NCBI GenBank assembly: GCA_003427395.1
Contig: BFEA01000179.1
Coordinates: forward strand, 533,688 to 597,687
Length of the DNA stretch: 64,000 bases
Reading direction: 5' to 3'
Source: Chara braunii
Lineage: Eukaryota > Streptophyta > Charophyceae > Charales > Characeae
Position 1 is the first letter of the stretch; the number at the start of each line of letters is the position of its first letter. A program made the position numbers and the translations under genes. Under the pieces are notes generated by a model. That model worked only from the letters and a program-made list of their open reading frames with translations. It was not told where the DNA came from and searched no databases. Of the stretch, positions 47,041 through 60,499 are shown one piece after another.

Positions 47041-47154
47041 CCTTGCAGAGGCAGCTCCCCGTTGGCCCTGCCTTCCAGAGGCAGCTCCCCGTTGGCCCTG
47101 CCTTCCAGAGGCAGCTCCCCGTTGGCCCTGCCTTCCAGAGGCAGCTCCCGTTCT
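47041..47154. repeat. 30-base tandem repeat, 3.8 copies
   Basis: Unit CCTTCCAGAGGCAGCTCCCC plus GTTGGCCCTG; copies start at 47041 (one change, TTGCAG), 47071, 47101 and 47131 (partial). As 30 is a multiple of 3, all six frames read repeated peptides here. Confidence 0.93.
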
Positions 47155-47156
47155 CC

Positions 47157-47511
47157 ACCCCCACCACGGCACCAGACAAGCACCCGTCTCCTCGGCTCCT
47201 GCCCGCCGCAATGTACTCCCCATTATCCACTCGTTGTCTGCTGGACTTCTTACACAGGCCCCACGCGCCCCCTCTTCCCCACGACGCAAAAGCCAACGCC
47301 ATCGCCACCACCACGTCTTCCTGAATCATGCCCCCACCACGGCACCAGACAAGCACCCGTCTCCTCGGCTCCTGCCCGCCTCCCAACCCTCCAATGTACT
47401 CCCCATTATCCACTCGTTGTCTGCTGGACTTCTTACACAGGCCCCACGCTCCACCTCTCCCCCACGACGCAAACGCCAACGCCATCGCCACCGCCACGTC
47501 TTCCTGAATCA
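47157..47511. repeat. Two-copy tandem repeat of about 175-180 bases
   Basis: CCCCCACCACGGCACCAGAC starts copies near 47157 and 47333; both contain AATGTACTCCCCATTATCCA and GTCTGCTGGACTTCTTACAC and end TCTTCCTGAATCATG. Copy 2 has a small insertion (TCCCAACCCTC) near 47390. Confidence 0.9.
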
Positions 47512-49063
47512 TGCCCCCACCCTCCTTCCGAAAACCTAGAGGGCTGTCGACAGCACCCGCAAGCAGAAGAACGTAGTCCCTTTGCTTTCCATCAACTCGT
47601 AGATGAGCACGGAGCTTCGACGAAAAAGTCACGAGCAGAGCCTTTGCCCTGCCTGCTCTTCCTTTTTTGTTCGCCCTCTTTCTTTTTCTCTTTCCTCATC
47701 GCTTCGCTTGCGCCTGGACAGAATAATCGAGTCGCAGATGCGTTGCGCATCGTGGCCCGGTCCGAACTGATAATTGGAGGCTGGCTGATCATTGGATGTT
47801 GGCTCCTACTCCCGTGGACTATTGGTTCATTCGCACGATCGTCGATACAGCCTGATGCTGCTGTTGCCCTACCTGACCGAGAGTACACTGGAGCCCTTTT
47901 CCCCCTCACGCCGGAAGCCAGGATCTAGCATGGCGTTCAATTCCACCGAAAGCCCTGATGATGCAAGACCGAACCATACAGACTGATTGATTGCATGGTC
48001 GACTGGTTACTGCATCGACCGATTAATGATTAACTTCGTATCTCCCCACTGGTTGGCGTCTGCCCTCGCCCGACTAGATTAACCGTAAGCACTGTCACTC
48101 GATGGAATCCAGAACCTGCTTCTTGACCATGATCCTTCCCACCGTACTGTGCCTGTGTCCCACGTTGCACTCTTGCTACTGGGCTTAAATGTTCGACTAC
48201 TACTACCATGCCACTGTCCGAAAAACGAATATCGCATCGTCGTCGGCATGGTCGCCATCATCTTACTCGTCCTCTTCATCATCATCACCATCATCACCAT
48301 CATGATATCACCACTTCCAGCTCCACAACACCTATCCTCATCATGTGTGCCTCTGGTTGGTCCCCATCATCTTACTTCTTGCATAACGAAGCTGGCGACA
48401 GTCTCTGCCGGACACAACGAAGTCACGAGGAGCCTTGAGGAGGAGGCGAGGAAGGAAACGACCATCTATCCCTCATCATCTGCACCTGCCTAAACCTCAG
48501 TCACAACCAGCCCGAATAGGCAAAACAGGGCACGATAGTGAATTCTCCATATCACAACGTCCCCGGCAATAGTCGTTCGGCCGCCCACGATTATAGAGAA
48601 CTCGATTTCCTGCACGTATACACGAGTAAATGTGACGGGGTAAAACGAAGCCAGGACAGCCCGACGTATCTCGTGTCTCTGAGGGTATTCGCGCCACTGG
48701 ACAAGGATGATCATGATGAGAAGACCGCGTGAGCGCAAGACGAGAACGGAAGCGTACGACGGAACCCGGAGAGGTGGGAGCACGACAGCAGGGGAGACTG
48801 GCAGACAGCCGCGCCAAGCAACGCCGCGTTCGGACACCGTGAATAGAGCCGCCGCACGCGCGTGGCGAAAGGGGGAATGGGAATGGATTCCCCCGGACCG
48901 CGCAGCCTAAACAGACAGAGGCCGGACGGGACGAAACTGAGCGGAATCGGAATCGGAACCGCAGGTTTCATCCCCCGCCGTCCTCTCCTAACTGCAAATA
49001 CCACGACATCTGGCATTTGTCATCAAGCCACCTATACCTATCTAGCTATGTAATTCGAGATAC
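47512..49063. other. Intergenic between repeats and PAT1, including its likely 3' UTR
   Basis: No second gene recognised. A CATCATCACC-type run at 48280-48302 is a trinucleotide repeat. The 3' UTR of PAT1 (minus strand) should start at 49063 and run down; I did not find a confident poly(A) signal. Confidence 0.45.
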
Positions 49064-52000
49064 CTAACTGCGGAAGCCGGGGCCGAACTCCGTTTCCAGT
49101 TGCGGAATGGTCTTCCTCCCCATCGCTACGCCTCCTCCTCCAGCTCCAGTATTCCCTCCCTCTCCTGGCCCAGCTCCACCTTCGCTACCTCCAATTCCCC
49201 CTCCTCCCACCCCTACTCCTCCAGACGGAACTGTGCCGCCGGCGCCGCTAGCGGCCCCGACGGCGTTCGTCCAGCCCTGCATGACCTCAACCAACATCGA
49301 CCGCTGTTGATCATTGACATACGTGCTGCTTGCCTGGAGCAGATCCAACGGCAACTCCTCGTTCACCGCCGCCATTAAAGCAGCATTGACGTCAGTCTGG
49401 TCACCCCCTGCACCTGCCAGTGATGCACTGATCGGGGCCATTCTACCCGAACAGTACTTTAACAACATGCTGAAGAACACGTCGAACGAAGCATGCCACA
49501 TCGCCATCATCTGAACGGGGACGCGATCCGGTCTGAAACTGCCAGCGCGATCTAACAAGGCTTTCAGAATGACCGTGGCGGCATCGCCGCCGGCACTCCC
49601 AGGCCTCCGAAGCGGCGGCAATTCCTGGGCAATGACAACCGCCGCAAGGCAGGCGGTGAGCATCGCCAAATCCATTGTGCCCAACGCCGACGCAACGGCA
49701 TTTGCCAAAGTGGCATTAGCCGCTAGCAAACTAGGATCCGTAGAGGGCGGCCCGAATAGGAAGCGGAGATGGCGAAGGACCGACATCACGACAATGCGCA
49801 GCAAATCCGTGCCGGGCGTGATGAGCTGAAGGTACCTCGCAAGTAATTTACGGCCCTTGGTAAGAGAGACGAGGCGCAAGAACACGAGATCATCTTTCAC
49901 GTCCACGGCACTGGCAACAAGCCGTCCGTTGTTGAAAACACCTCCTCCTCCTCCTCCTCCTCCTCCTCCTCCTCCTCCCCCACCTCCTGCTCCCCCCGCT
50001 GCTGCTGAAGCGCCACCACCAGTACTCGTGGACGGAGATAAGGGCGAGTTGCGGCTTGAGGGGCGGCTCCCATCGGTTGCTAACGGATCGCGCAGATGCA
50101 AAGAAGCCGCTAACCCGTCAAGCAACATCTGCCGCCGACGTCTGAGTTGCAGGCCCCCGTCCGCGGGCTGTGAGACGGCCAGAACTCGGTCAATGTCATC
50201 TACGTCGAGAAGGAGGCACATCCCATCCTCCACTGCACTGCGCGCTGCAAGCATGGGCTCTTGATCCAACCTCCTAGTCAGCAGTCTTTCTACGTGTCGC
50301 GAGCTGCCATCCCCAACGCCAACTCCTGGCCCTCCTCGGCCCTCCTCGCCGCCGTTAGAAAGGAGAGTGTCATCCACTTCCAAAAGCGGCCGCGGCCTCC
50401 TTATCGACGAGAACGGCACGCGTCCCAACCCATCCACCTGAAGATACGCGTGTGGTTCCGAGACGGCCCTCGCGTGAGGGGGCAGCTCTCGCAGGTGCGT
50501 GGGAGCGAAATGCCGCCGTCCGTAGGGGCTGCTGTTGCCGTGAAGCTTGGCCTGGATCGCTTGATTGTAGTAGTCGTCCGTGTAAGGGTCGGAAGTATGG
50601 GTCGCGGTCCACTGGATTCTGACTATGCTTTCGATTTCCTCGACGGTCATATACTTCGACCGAAAATGCCGCGACTGCGATCTCCCGCTCATCCCGGGAA
50701 AGCCGTGCTGAGGTCGATCAAATGCCTGCTGCTGCTGGTGGGCCTGCTGATGTTGATGCTGGCGATGATAGGACGACGACTGCTGTTTTCCCCTCTGCTG
50801 CTGGTGCTGCTGCTGCTGCGGCTGTGGCGACGGCGGCGGTGGCAGCGGTTGTGGCGGCGGGGGCGGGGGCGCCGCCGCCGCCGCCGCCGCCGCCAGTTGC
50901 TCTTGCCTTACTATTTCTGAAAACAGGTTATCGGTCTGCACTTTCGAAAGGTTTAGCAGGGGATTACCCAGAGAAAGTGAGCCAAGGTGTTGTTGAACAC
51001 TAAGGGGGTAGGTGGAAGGCATGTGCTTCAACTGAGGTTGCAGCAAGCCGGCCAGAGGCACGACTGCCGGTGAGCTTGGCTGCTGCGGCTGCTGCTGCTG
51101 CTGCTGGTGATGGGGATGATTATGAGAATGGCGGCTGTGATGCTGTTGATGGTGATGCTGAAGAAGCAGCGCGAGAGGGGAAATCACCCCACCACCAGGG
51201 GATTGCGATGCGTCCTCCTGCCAGTGGTGAAGAGGGTTGGGGGGAGGAGGAGGGCGCACAGGTGGAAGCTGCTGTCGTTGATGCGCCGCTGCTGGACCAA
51301 GTACAGGAGAAGGCTGCTGTCCTCCGGACGGCGAGATCGCTCCATACCAAGAGCCACCTCCCCCGGTCAGGACAGAGGGCGGAGTTGATGACACCGACAG
51401 AGAGTGTTTTGGCGGAAAGCTCTGATGATTTAGGGAAGCTATGCTTGCTCCTCCTCCTCCCAGCGGGCCGTACGGCTTCTGGATATTGAAGGCTCTAGCA
51501 ACGGGTGGCGAGGACGGCGACGGCGACTGCGCGCTGAAACTTGCCTGCCTGGCATAATTCTCGCCCATCACGCCGCCGCCCCCTGCGCCGCCGCCTAGCA
51601 TCATGCCACTCAAAGGCTTTGGGGATCCCAAACGCCCTCCTACCCCCCTTTCCGCCATCATCACTCCGATTGGCGACACGCCCACAAGATGCAAGCCGCC
51701 GCCACCGCCCGAGTCAAACGATGATGGCTCGCCTCCCGACGACGCGAGGATCACGGCACGATCGACGAGCTGTGGGTGCACGAGGGAAGTGGATGGCGGC
51801 AAATGACGTGCCATGTGTTGCTGAAGTGGGACGCCATGATGGTTTTCATCATCCACGCTTCCATCGGGAAAACGCAAGCGGCGAAACTTTTGTTGCTGCT
51901 GGTGCTCGAAACGTCTCGCATTCTGCAGCACAGCTTCAAAGTTCAACTTCTGATGATCCATACTTTTCTGTTTCTGTAGCATTCGCTGGTGCTGTTGTTG

Positions 52001-52981
52001 CTGAACGTCATCCAGTTCTGCGGCGGCCATTAAATGCTGAACGAGCGGGTGTTGTGGGAAGTGCCCCGGTTGCAGCAGCTGCTGCTGTTGCTGCTTTGGA
52101 AGAGGCGTTTTTACTTGTTGTTGCTGCTGCTGATGTTGTGGATGCCTGCGTGCCTCTGCTCGGTCTCCCAGAATACTACCCAAAATTATAGCTCCTGCAG
52201 GCACAGAGGAGTCCCGACCGGAAGAGCCATGGCGTTGTTCCTCCATCGGCGGAGAAGGACGGGGAGAGTAGTCCCACCGGGAAGTGAATGGATTCTCATT
52301 ATGTGGGCGCGAAATGCCCAGGTCTGCTGAAGGAGAATCACCGACGAATGAAGATTCCCCTCTTGCAGCGATTGCAGATACACCACCGTCGCTCGACGAT
52401 TGCATCATTATCTGCTGCTGATGCTGTCCAATACCTCCAACTCCTCTTCCTAACCCCGCGATGGCCAACCCTTTGCCCCGACCGAATACAGAACCCAGCT
52501 TGCTCATCGCCTCCTCTAACCCCCTCATATCCTCTTCCTCTTCCCTCTCGTCGTCCTCTCCAGCGCGCTCCCCAATTCTTGACCTGTAAGGTGACTGCTG
52601 ATGATGAGTAGATGCCGGACGATGGACCCTTGCTTCCCCGATAATCTCGTCCACGCCGCTTATTCCTGTACTACGCGATCCTCTGCCGTACAACTCTGAT
52701 GAGTGATTGTACTGGATTGCCCCATTATCTGGTTCATCATCAAGACCCCCGATCTCGACATCCTGGCTCGCCTCCTGCCCGAAAAACGCATATTGAGTGG
52801 CATCAAACCTCTCCTCTCGTTCTTTATATTTCCTTCCACCGCCCCCCATCACACCGGCCAGACGCCCCATCCCAGAACCTCCAGAGGAAGCGATAAACGA
52901 TTCCTCAGTACTCCTCGAATCCTTCTCACCACGTCCAGCAGAACCCATCTTCTCCTCGCACTCATCGCCCTCCTCTGACAT
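49064..52981 (-). CDS. PAT1: PAT1-like mRNA decapping activator (plant type)
   Basis: A single open frame of 1305 codons. Near the N-terminus lies [10 protein letters not shown] (residues 59-68) and VEIGGLDDE (75-83), the plant PAT1 N-terminal signature that contacts the DDX6/DHH1 helicase in this family. Residues about 90-760 are low-complexity, rich in Q, P, G and H, as in P-body proteins. From about 773 follow [26 protein letters not shown] and [20 protein letters not shown], the conserved central block, then [14 protein letters not shown] run of glycines at about 998-1014 comes from a CCT microsatellite. The C-terminal helical domain ([19 protein letters not shown], then [12 protein letters not shown]) binds LSM1-7 and DCP2 in other species. 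The protein should promote decapping of deadenylated mRNA in the cytoplasm. Arabidopsis PAT1 is about 800 residues; the excess is low-complexity. Start chosen at the first ATG upstream of the signature; a short upstream splice acceptor is possible. Confidence 0.92.
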   Translation of the reverse strand: MSEEGDECEEKMGSAGRGEKDSRSTEESFIASSGGSGMGRLAGVMGGGGRKYKEREERFDATQYAFFGQEASQDVEIGGLDDEPDNGAIQYNHSSELYGRGSRSTGISGVDEIIGEARVHRPASTHHQQSPYRSRIGERAGEDDEREEEEDMRGLEEAMSKLGSVFGRGKGLAIAGLGRGVGGIGQHQQQIMMQSSSDGGVSAIAARGESSFVGDSPSADLGISRPHNENPFTSRWDYSPRPSPPMEEQRHGSSGRDSSVPAGAIILGSILGDRAEARRHPQHQQQQQQVKTPLPKQQQQQLLQPGHFPQHPLVQHLMAAAELDDVQQQQHQRMLQKQKSMDHQKLNFEAVLQNARRFEHQQQQKFRRLRFPDGSVDDENHHGVPLQQHMARHLPPSTSLVHPQLVDRAVILASSGGEPSSFDSGGGGGLHLVGVSPIGVMMAERGVGGRLGSPKPLSGMMLGGGAGGGGVMGENYARQASFSAQSPSPSSPPVARAFNIQKPYGPLGGGGASIASLNHQSFPPKHSLSVSSTPPSVLTGGGGSWYGAISPSGGQQPSPVLGPAAAHQRQQLPPVRPPPPPNPLHHWQEDASQSPGGGVISPLALLLQHHHQQHHSRHSHNHPHHQQQQQQPQQPSSPAVVPLAGLLQPQLKHMPSTYPLSVQQHLGSLSLGNPLLNLSKVQTDNLFSEIVRQEQLAAAAAAAAPPPPPPQPLPPPPSPQPQQQQHQQQRGKQQSSSYHRQHQHQQAHQQQQAFDRPQHGFPGMSGRSQSRHFRSKYMTVEEIESIVRIQWTATHTSDPYTDDYYNQAIQAKLHGNSSPYGRRHFAPTHLRELPPHARAVSEPHAYLQVDGLGRVPFSSIRRPRPLLEVDDTLLSNGGEEGRGGPGVGVGDGSSRHVERLLTRRLDQEPMLAARSAVEDGMCLLLDVDDIDRVLAVSQPADGGLQLRRRRQMLLDGLAASLHLRDPLATDGSRPSSRNSPLSPSTSTGGGASAAAGGAGGGGGGGGGGGGGGGGVFNNGRLVASAVDVKDDLVFLRLVSLTKGRKLLARYLQLITPGTDLLRIVVMSVLRHLRFLFGPPSTDPSLLAANATLANAVASALGTMDLAMLTACLAAVVIAQELPPLRRPGSAGGDAATVILKALLDRAGSFRPDRVPVQMMAMWHASFDVFFSMLLKYCSGRMAPISASLAGAGGDQTDVNAALMAAVNEELPLDLLQASSTYVNDQQRSMLVEVMQGWTNAVGAASGAGGTVPSGGVGVGGGGIGGSEGGAGPGEGGNTGAGGGGVAMGRKTIPQLETEFGPGFRS
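49939..49980. repeat. (CCT)n run inside PAT1 encoding polyglycine
   Basis: About 13 CCT units, read on the coding strand as GGA/AGG-type codons giving glycine; likely length-variable. Confidence 0.9.
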
Positions 52982-53022
52982 GTTCCGACTTTATTCGTCT
53001 CACTTCCCACCAAGGTAAGATT

Positions 53023-53023
<1 letters not shown>

Positions 53024-53092
<69 letters not shown>

Positions 53093-53330
53093 NNNNNNNN
53101 NNNNNNNNNNNNNNNNNNNNNNNNNNNNNNNNNNNNNNNNNNNNNNNNNNNNNNNNNAGTGTGCGTAAGTGTGTGTGCGCGTGCGCGTGCGTGTGTGCGC
53201 GTGTGTGTGTGTGTGCGCGTGCGTGTGTGCTTGTGTGTGTGTGTGTGTGCGTGTGTGTGTACTTGTGCGCGTATTCCTGTGTATGTGTCCGTCTGCCTTT
53301 GTGTGTGGGCGTGTGCTGGCAGGTGTGAGA
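53024..53330. repeat. (CT)n tract, N gap and (GT)n tract upstream of PAT1
   Basis: CT units run from about 53024 to 53092, followed by 65 N (53093-53157) and GT/GC units to about 53250, then degenerate GT. The assembly gap sits in the repeat. It lies within about 350 bases of the PAT1 start and so in its promoter, 5' UTR or a 5' intron. Confidence 0.93.
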
Positions 53331-56236
<2,906 letters not shown>

Positions 56237-56623
56237 CTACTGAAGGTCTGCCTCAGATGGAGCAGGCTCGACTTCAGCGGTCTCCTCAGCCGGGGGAGAA
56301 GGGGGAGGGTCAGTGGGCTGAGGAGGAGCAGTCGACCCAGCACGATGAGCATGGTCGTAGGCACGCACCAACATGCAAGTGTGCTGCAAGTGCTCGAGGG
56401 GCTCCCAGGTAGCCTCCTCATCAGGGTAACCCTTCCAACGTACGAGATACTCGACGTGGGGAGGGTTGTCGTCGGTGACTCGGCGACCAATGATGTCTAA
56501 AACGAGGAACTCCTCGTGGTCGTCCACCATGATGGGTGGAGGGCGCTTGTATGGTCGTCTAGCGAAACGCTCAAACGGTCTGCGGTAAGGACGCAGTAAC
56601 AATACATGGCAGACATCGTGCAC
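56237..56623 (-). pseudogene. Chromodomain at the end of pol, element E
   Basis: The 128-codon frame contains EEFLVLDIIGRRVTDDNPPH and VEYLVRWKGYPDEEATWEPL, a textbook chromodomain with the conserved aromatic positions (Y, W, W) of the methyl-lysine cage, followed by a proline/glutamate-rich tail. In chromoviruses this domain guides integrase to heterochromatin. The domain itself is intact; the frame breaks upstream near 56630-56710. Confidence 0.9.
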
Positions 56624-56710
56624 ACGAGTCTAGTGTAGGTAGTTGGGCAGCTTCACACGGAAGCTGACCGGGCTAGAAGCCGTATCAGAACCGACGGCCT
56701 GGAGGATGCG

Positions 56711-57943
56711 TCATGGGCCAAAGAAGCGACATCGAAACTTGCGAAGCGTGTCCGCTTCGAGCTGTAAGTGGCGGGCGTCGATAAGCACATCATCACCAAC
56801 TTTGAATGGATGATCCATCCTCGACCGGTTCGCACGTGCAGCCATGCGAGTCTGGGAAGCGGCTATGTGCTCATGTGCGGTCTTCATGATCAACGTCATG
56901 TGTGCAACCCAATCATCCAGTGCGGGACAACTCGTGTCGGGGTGCATCTGTGACGGTTGAAGGAAGTCCGCGGGAACACGAGGGTGATAGCCAAGGTCGC
57001 AATAGTAAGGCGACATCCCCGTGGCTGGCGAGACGGCATGGTTGTAGGCTATCTTGGCGTGGGCAAGATGAAGATCCCATTGTTGGTCGTAACGAACGAT
57101 CTTTCGGAGAATATCTCCGAGAGTCATGTTCGTGACCTCGGTCTGACCATCAGTCTGAGGATGGTAAAATGAGGAAAAGCGGAGCTGGGTGCCGTACACG
57201 TGGAGCCGTCGCCAGAATCGACTGGTAAAGCGTGGGTCATGCTCAGATATGATGCTCAGAGGTAAGTCGTGGTCACGCACGACTCGGTCAAACAAGATAT
57301 GATAGCCAAGGTCGCAATAGTAAGGCGACATCCCCGTGGCTGGCGAGACGGCATGGTTGTAGGCTATCTTGGCGTGGGCAAGATGAAGATCCCACTGTTG
57401 GTCGTAACGAACGATCTTTCAGAGAATATCTCTGAGAGTCTTGTTCGTGACCTCGGTCTGACCATCAGTCTGAGGATGGTAAGATGAGGAGAAGCGGAGC
57501 TGGGTGCCGTACACGTCGTGGAGCCGTCACCAGAATCGACTGGTAAAGCGCGGGTCATTCTCAGATATGATGCTCAGAGGTAAGTCGTGGTCACGCACGA
57601 CTCGGTCAAACAAGATGTCGGCAACCTCACGTGCACCGATGACATAGCGGCACGGAACAAAGCGTGCACGCTTCGTGAAGCGGTCGACGACGACCACGAT
57701 AGCATCATGACCGCGGGGGGTCGAAGGACGAAGAGGACCGATAAAGTCCATCGAGATGGACTGCCAACGACCCTCAAGGATAGGAAGAGGCTGGAGCAAA
57801 CCATAAGGAAGGTGGTTCGCATTATTCACCTCCTGACAGGTGGGACATTCTGCGACGTAGTCCTTCACAAAGTCCTTGCGCTTCGGGCGGATGTACAGGC
57901 GGCTCACACGAGCCAACGTCTTGTGAAATCCCATGACCGGCAA
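56711..57943 (-). pseudogene. Integrase of element E with a tandem duplication
   Basis: The frame from 57943 carries the finger remnant AECPTCQEVN, the first catalytic aspartate (SMDFIGPLRP) and the second (ISENDPRFTSRFW), then stops at 57527 because a CGA arginine has become TGA. The following frame (57331-56711) starts inside the duplicated part and repeats SEHDPRFTSRFW, then [12 protein letters not shown] with the glutamate, and continues into the C-terminal domain. The segment between the two aspartates' neighbourhood and SPYYCDLGYH is present twice (see the repeat entry). Confidence 0.88.
56986..57616 (-). repeat. In-frame tandem duplication of about 315 bases inside integrase
   Basis: Copy 1 at 56986-57298 and copy 2 at 57301-57616, both starting GATAGCCAAGGTCGCAATAG and ending GACTCGGTCAAACAAGAT. 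They differ by about ten substitutions and one 3-base indel (ACACGTGG against ACACGTCGTGG). The offset of 315 keeps the frame. Confidence 0.95.
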
Positions 57944-58781
57944 CTGCCTGGTCGTGGAACTCTGCTACTGTCCGGACACGTAGCTGTCCAGTGGAGGGAA
58001 CGCAAATACGGGGCTCTCTGGTGCCCTGTGAACCGTGCCAGTACACGAGACCGTTGTCCCCGAGAGAATAGTTCGGGATGGTCTTGCCACTCCGAAGGGT
58101 CGCGTGGATGTCGTGATACTCGGAGCAGCGGCGGTACTGAGTGCGAAACTCGTCGATCACGGAGTGGTGGGCAGTGGTGACCGAGATGGAAGAGAGTTGG
58201 ATCTGCTCCTGATCGTGGCCAGGGCGCCGAGACAAGGCATCTGCGACCCGATTAGTCTCACCCTTGATGTGCGAAGTGGTGAAACTAAACTCGGATAGGT
58301 CGCGCCACCAGCGAGCCTGTTGAGGAGTGAGCTTCGGTTTTGTCAGAAAAACCTGGACAACTGAGTTATTCGTGCGCATTGTGAATGGTGCCCCGTGCAG
58401 GTAGTGACGCGAGTGCCAAGCGGCATAAACTACTGCGAGAACCTCACGTTCATCAGCAGTGTAGTTTATCTCGGCGGGCAGAAGCTAACGGGAGTAGAAG
58501 GCTATCGGACAATCACCTGAGCGAGACTCGACAGTGTCGTCCTCGACGATGGTAGGAGAATAGTAAAAAGAAGGCTCGTTAGTAACTGGACGAGTAGGCG
58601 TCAGTCGGGAAGCAGTGGTAGGGGTAGGTGGTGGGAAGCGAGGGATACGAGGATGAGAGGAATCAGGAGAGGAGGGGAAGATCTGAGAAAGCACTGCTCC
58701 TATGGAAAAATCTGACGCATCAGTGGTAAGGATAAAAGGGCGATCAAAATCGAGTAGGTGAAGAACCGGTGCGCATGTCAC
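57944..58781 (-). pseudogene. RNase H and tether of element E
   Basis: The frame 58781-58485 has PFILTTDASDFSIGAVLSQ with the first catalytic aspartate intact, followed by a serine/proline-rich insert of about 50 residues. A frame break near 58485 is followed by the frame 58379-57822 with WWRDLSEFSFTTSHIKGETN and RVADALSRRPGHD. The insert after SQ is also seen in some chromoviral RNase H domains, so it need not be damage. Confidence 0.82.
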
Positions 58782-58889
58782 CGCCTTTTTGAGGACGCGA
58801 AAGGCATCCTCGTGGAGGGGTGTCCAAACCCAGGGTGGGTTCTTCCGGAGGAGGGTGGAGGTAAGGACGTAAGAATACCTAGTGTATCC

Positions 58890-59690
58890 CTAGATGAAAT
58901 TACTATAGTAGCTGGTAAGGCCTAGGAAGCTGCGAAGCTGCTTGGCGGATGTGAGGACGGGCCAATCCGCAATAGCAGTGATCTTCGTGTCGTCCATGTG
59001 GAGACCCTGGTCAGACACGTAGTGTCCTAAGAAATCCACTTTGTGCTGGATAAAGCGGCACTTGCTCAGCTTGGCATAGAAGTCATGTCTGCGCAAGCGG
59101 TTAAGGACGTCGCAGAGGTGTCTGAGGTGCTCCTCAAGGGTATGACTGTAGACCAGGATATCGTCGAGGTAGATAAGAACGTACTGCTCCAAGATGTCCC
59201 TGAAAATGTCGTTCATCGCCTTCTGAAAGGTAGCGGGTGCGTTGGTGAGGTCGAATGGCATCACTGTGAACTCGTAGTGGTCAAAGTGCGATGGAAACGG
59301 TGTCTTCGGCTGGTCCGCTGCAGCGATGCGGATCTGATGGTAACTGCTACGAAGATCAATCTTCGTAAAGAAGTGGTTGCCTGCTAGGCGGTCGAACAGC
59401 TCATCGGAATGAGGCTTGGGGTAGTTGTTCTTAACCGTGTAGCGGTTGAAACCGCAATTGTCGATGCAGAGACGGAGAGTTCCATCCGCTTTGCAAGCAA
59501 AGAGGATGTGTGCACCCCATGGGAAGTTGCAGGGTTTAATAAAACCCAGTCTCAGAAGCTCCTCAAGCTGACGCTTGAGTTCAGTGGTCTCGGGGATTGA
59601 GAGTCTGTAGGGTGCATGGTGGTGAAAACGATAGTCAGGCACAAGCTGGATGGAGTGCTCGACGTCGACGATGGGAAAACGTCGTGGTAC
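58890..59690 (-). pseudogene. Reverse transcriptase of element E
   Basis: A 250-codon frame: YRLSIPETTELKRQLEELL, LRLCIDNCGFNRYTVKN, the DLRSSYHQIRI block, FTVMPFDLTNAPATFQ, the intact active site LIYLDDILVYSHT and the LGHYVSDQGLHMDD thumb. The block normally LCIDYRGLN reads LCIDNCGFN, losing the tyrosine and arginine. A frameshift at about 59650-59690 separates it from protease. Confidence 0.9.
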
Positions 59691-60499
59691 TCTCGAATGA
59701 GGTCACGAATTGCAGGCTTCAGGTCAGCCGTATATCGTGCGAGTTCCTCAGCGTCTGCGTCAGCGCGAGACGGCAGGGTGGACTCGACGAACGGCGGAGG
59801 GACGAAAGTAGAGATAGGAGTCATGAAGATAGAAGGAGGATCTGGCTCCAGAGGGATGAGCTGGGCGTCGGGACAGGGTGGATCATAGTGTAAAAGATCT
59901 GTCATGTTCACCATAAAGAAGGTGACGTCGTCCTGTCGGATGAAGTGAGCAAACTGCCGAGGTGAGGTGACAGTAATAGAAGGAGATGGTGTGGGCGCAG
60001 AAGGCTCCGGGGGAGGAGGATCAGGGCGTGGTGTCGCAGTGGTACCTATGAAAGATACGCGATACATCTGTCCACACTTCGTTTTGAGAACGAGAGTGTT
60101 GGTCACCCAATCGGCCTCGGTGCTGCGGAACCGATGCGACCACGGAGTGCCGAGAATGAAGTCGTACCCCGCCTCCATCACATCGAAATGTGCAGAGGAG
60201 CGGTGGCGACGGGACGCCGGGGGACGATCAGTCGGCTCGAGAGTGAGGAAGAAAGGGATGTCGGTGACCGTCTGATTGAAGAAGCGTTGAGTCTTGTCAT
60301 CCCCTAGGGTGACAGAGATGGGAGTCGGAGACCCTGTCGTGGGTAAGTGGGCTTCTCTCACCACGCATGGGTGAATGAAGTCGCCCTGAGAACCGGAATC
60401 CCACAGCGCTGAGTACACTCTCGTGGAGGTCCCCAGTCGTACTGGAATGATCGGGAGGGTGCGATCAGGGTCAGAGAGGATGGTGAGAAGGCGACGCAA
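59552..60499 (-). pseudogene. Protease and linker of element E
   Basis: The frame carries VYSALWDSGSQGDFIHPCVV, the retropepsin site with an intact D-S-G triad, then DFILGTPWSHRFRSTEADW, the conserved ILG block, then a long proline/serine linker up to the RT start, where the frame is lost. The protease domain itself looks complete. Confidence 0.88.

Noticed and set aside
47002-47928. 308-codon plus-strand frame and a 214-codon minus-strand frame
   Set aside because: Both run through tandem repeats whose unit lengths keep frames open; the peptides are low-complexity and match no family I know.
50261-50920. 219-codon plus-strand frame opposite PAT1, and other plus-strand frames there
   Set aside because: Shadow frames of the conserved PAT1 coding strand; arginine-rich products with no family resemblance.
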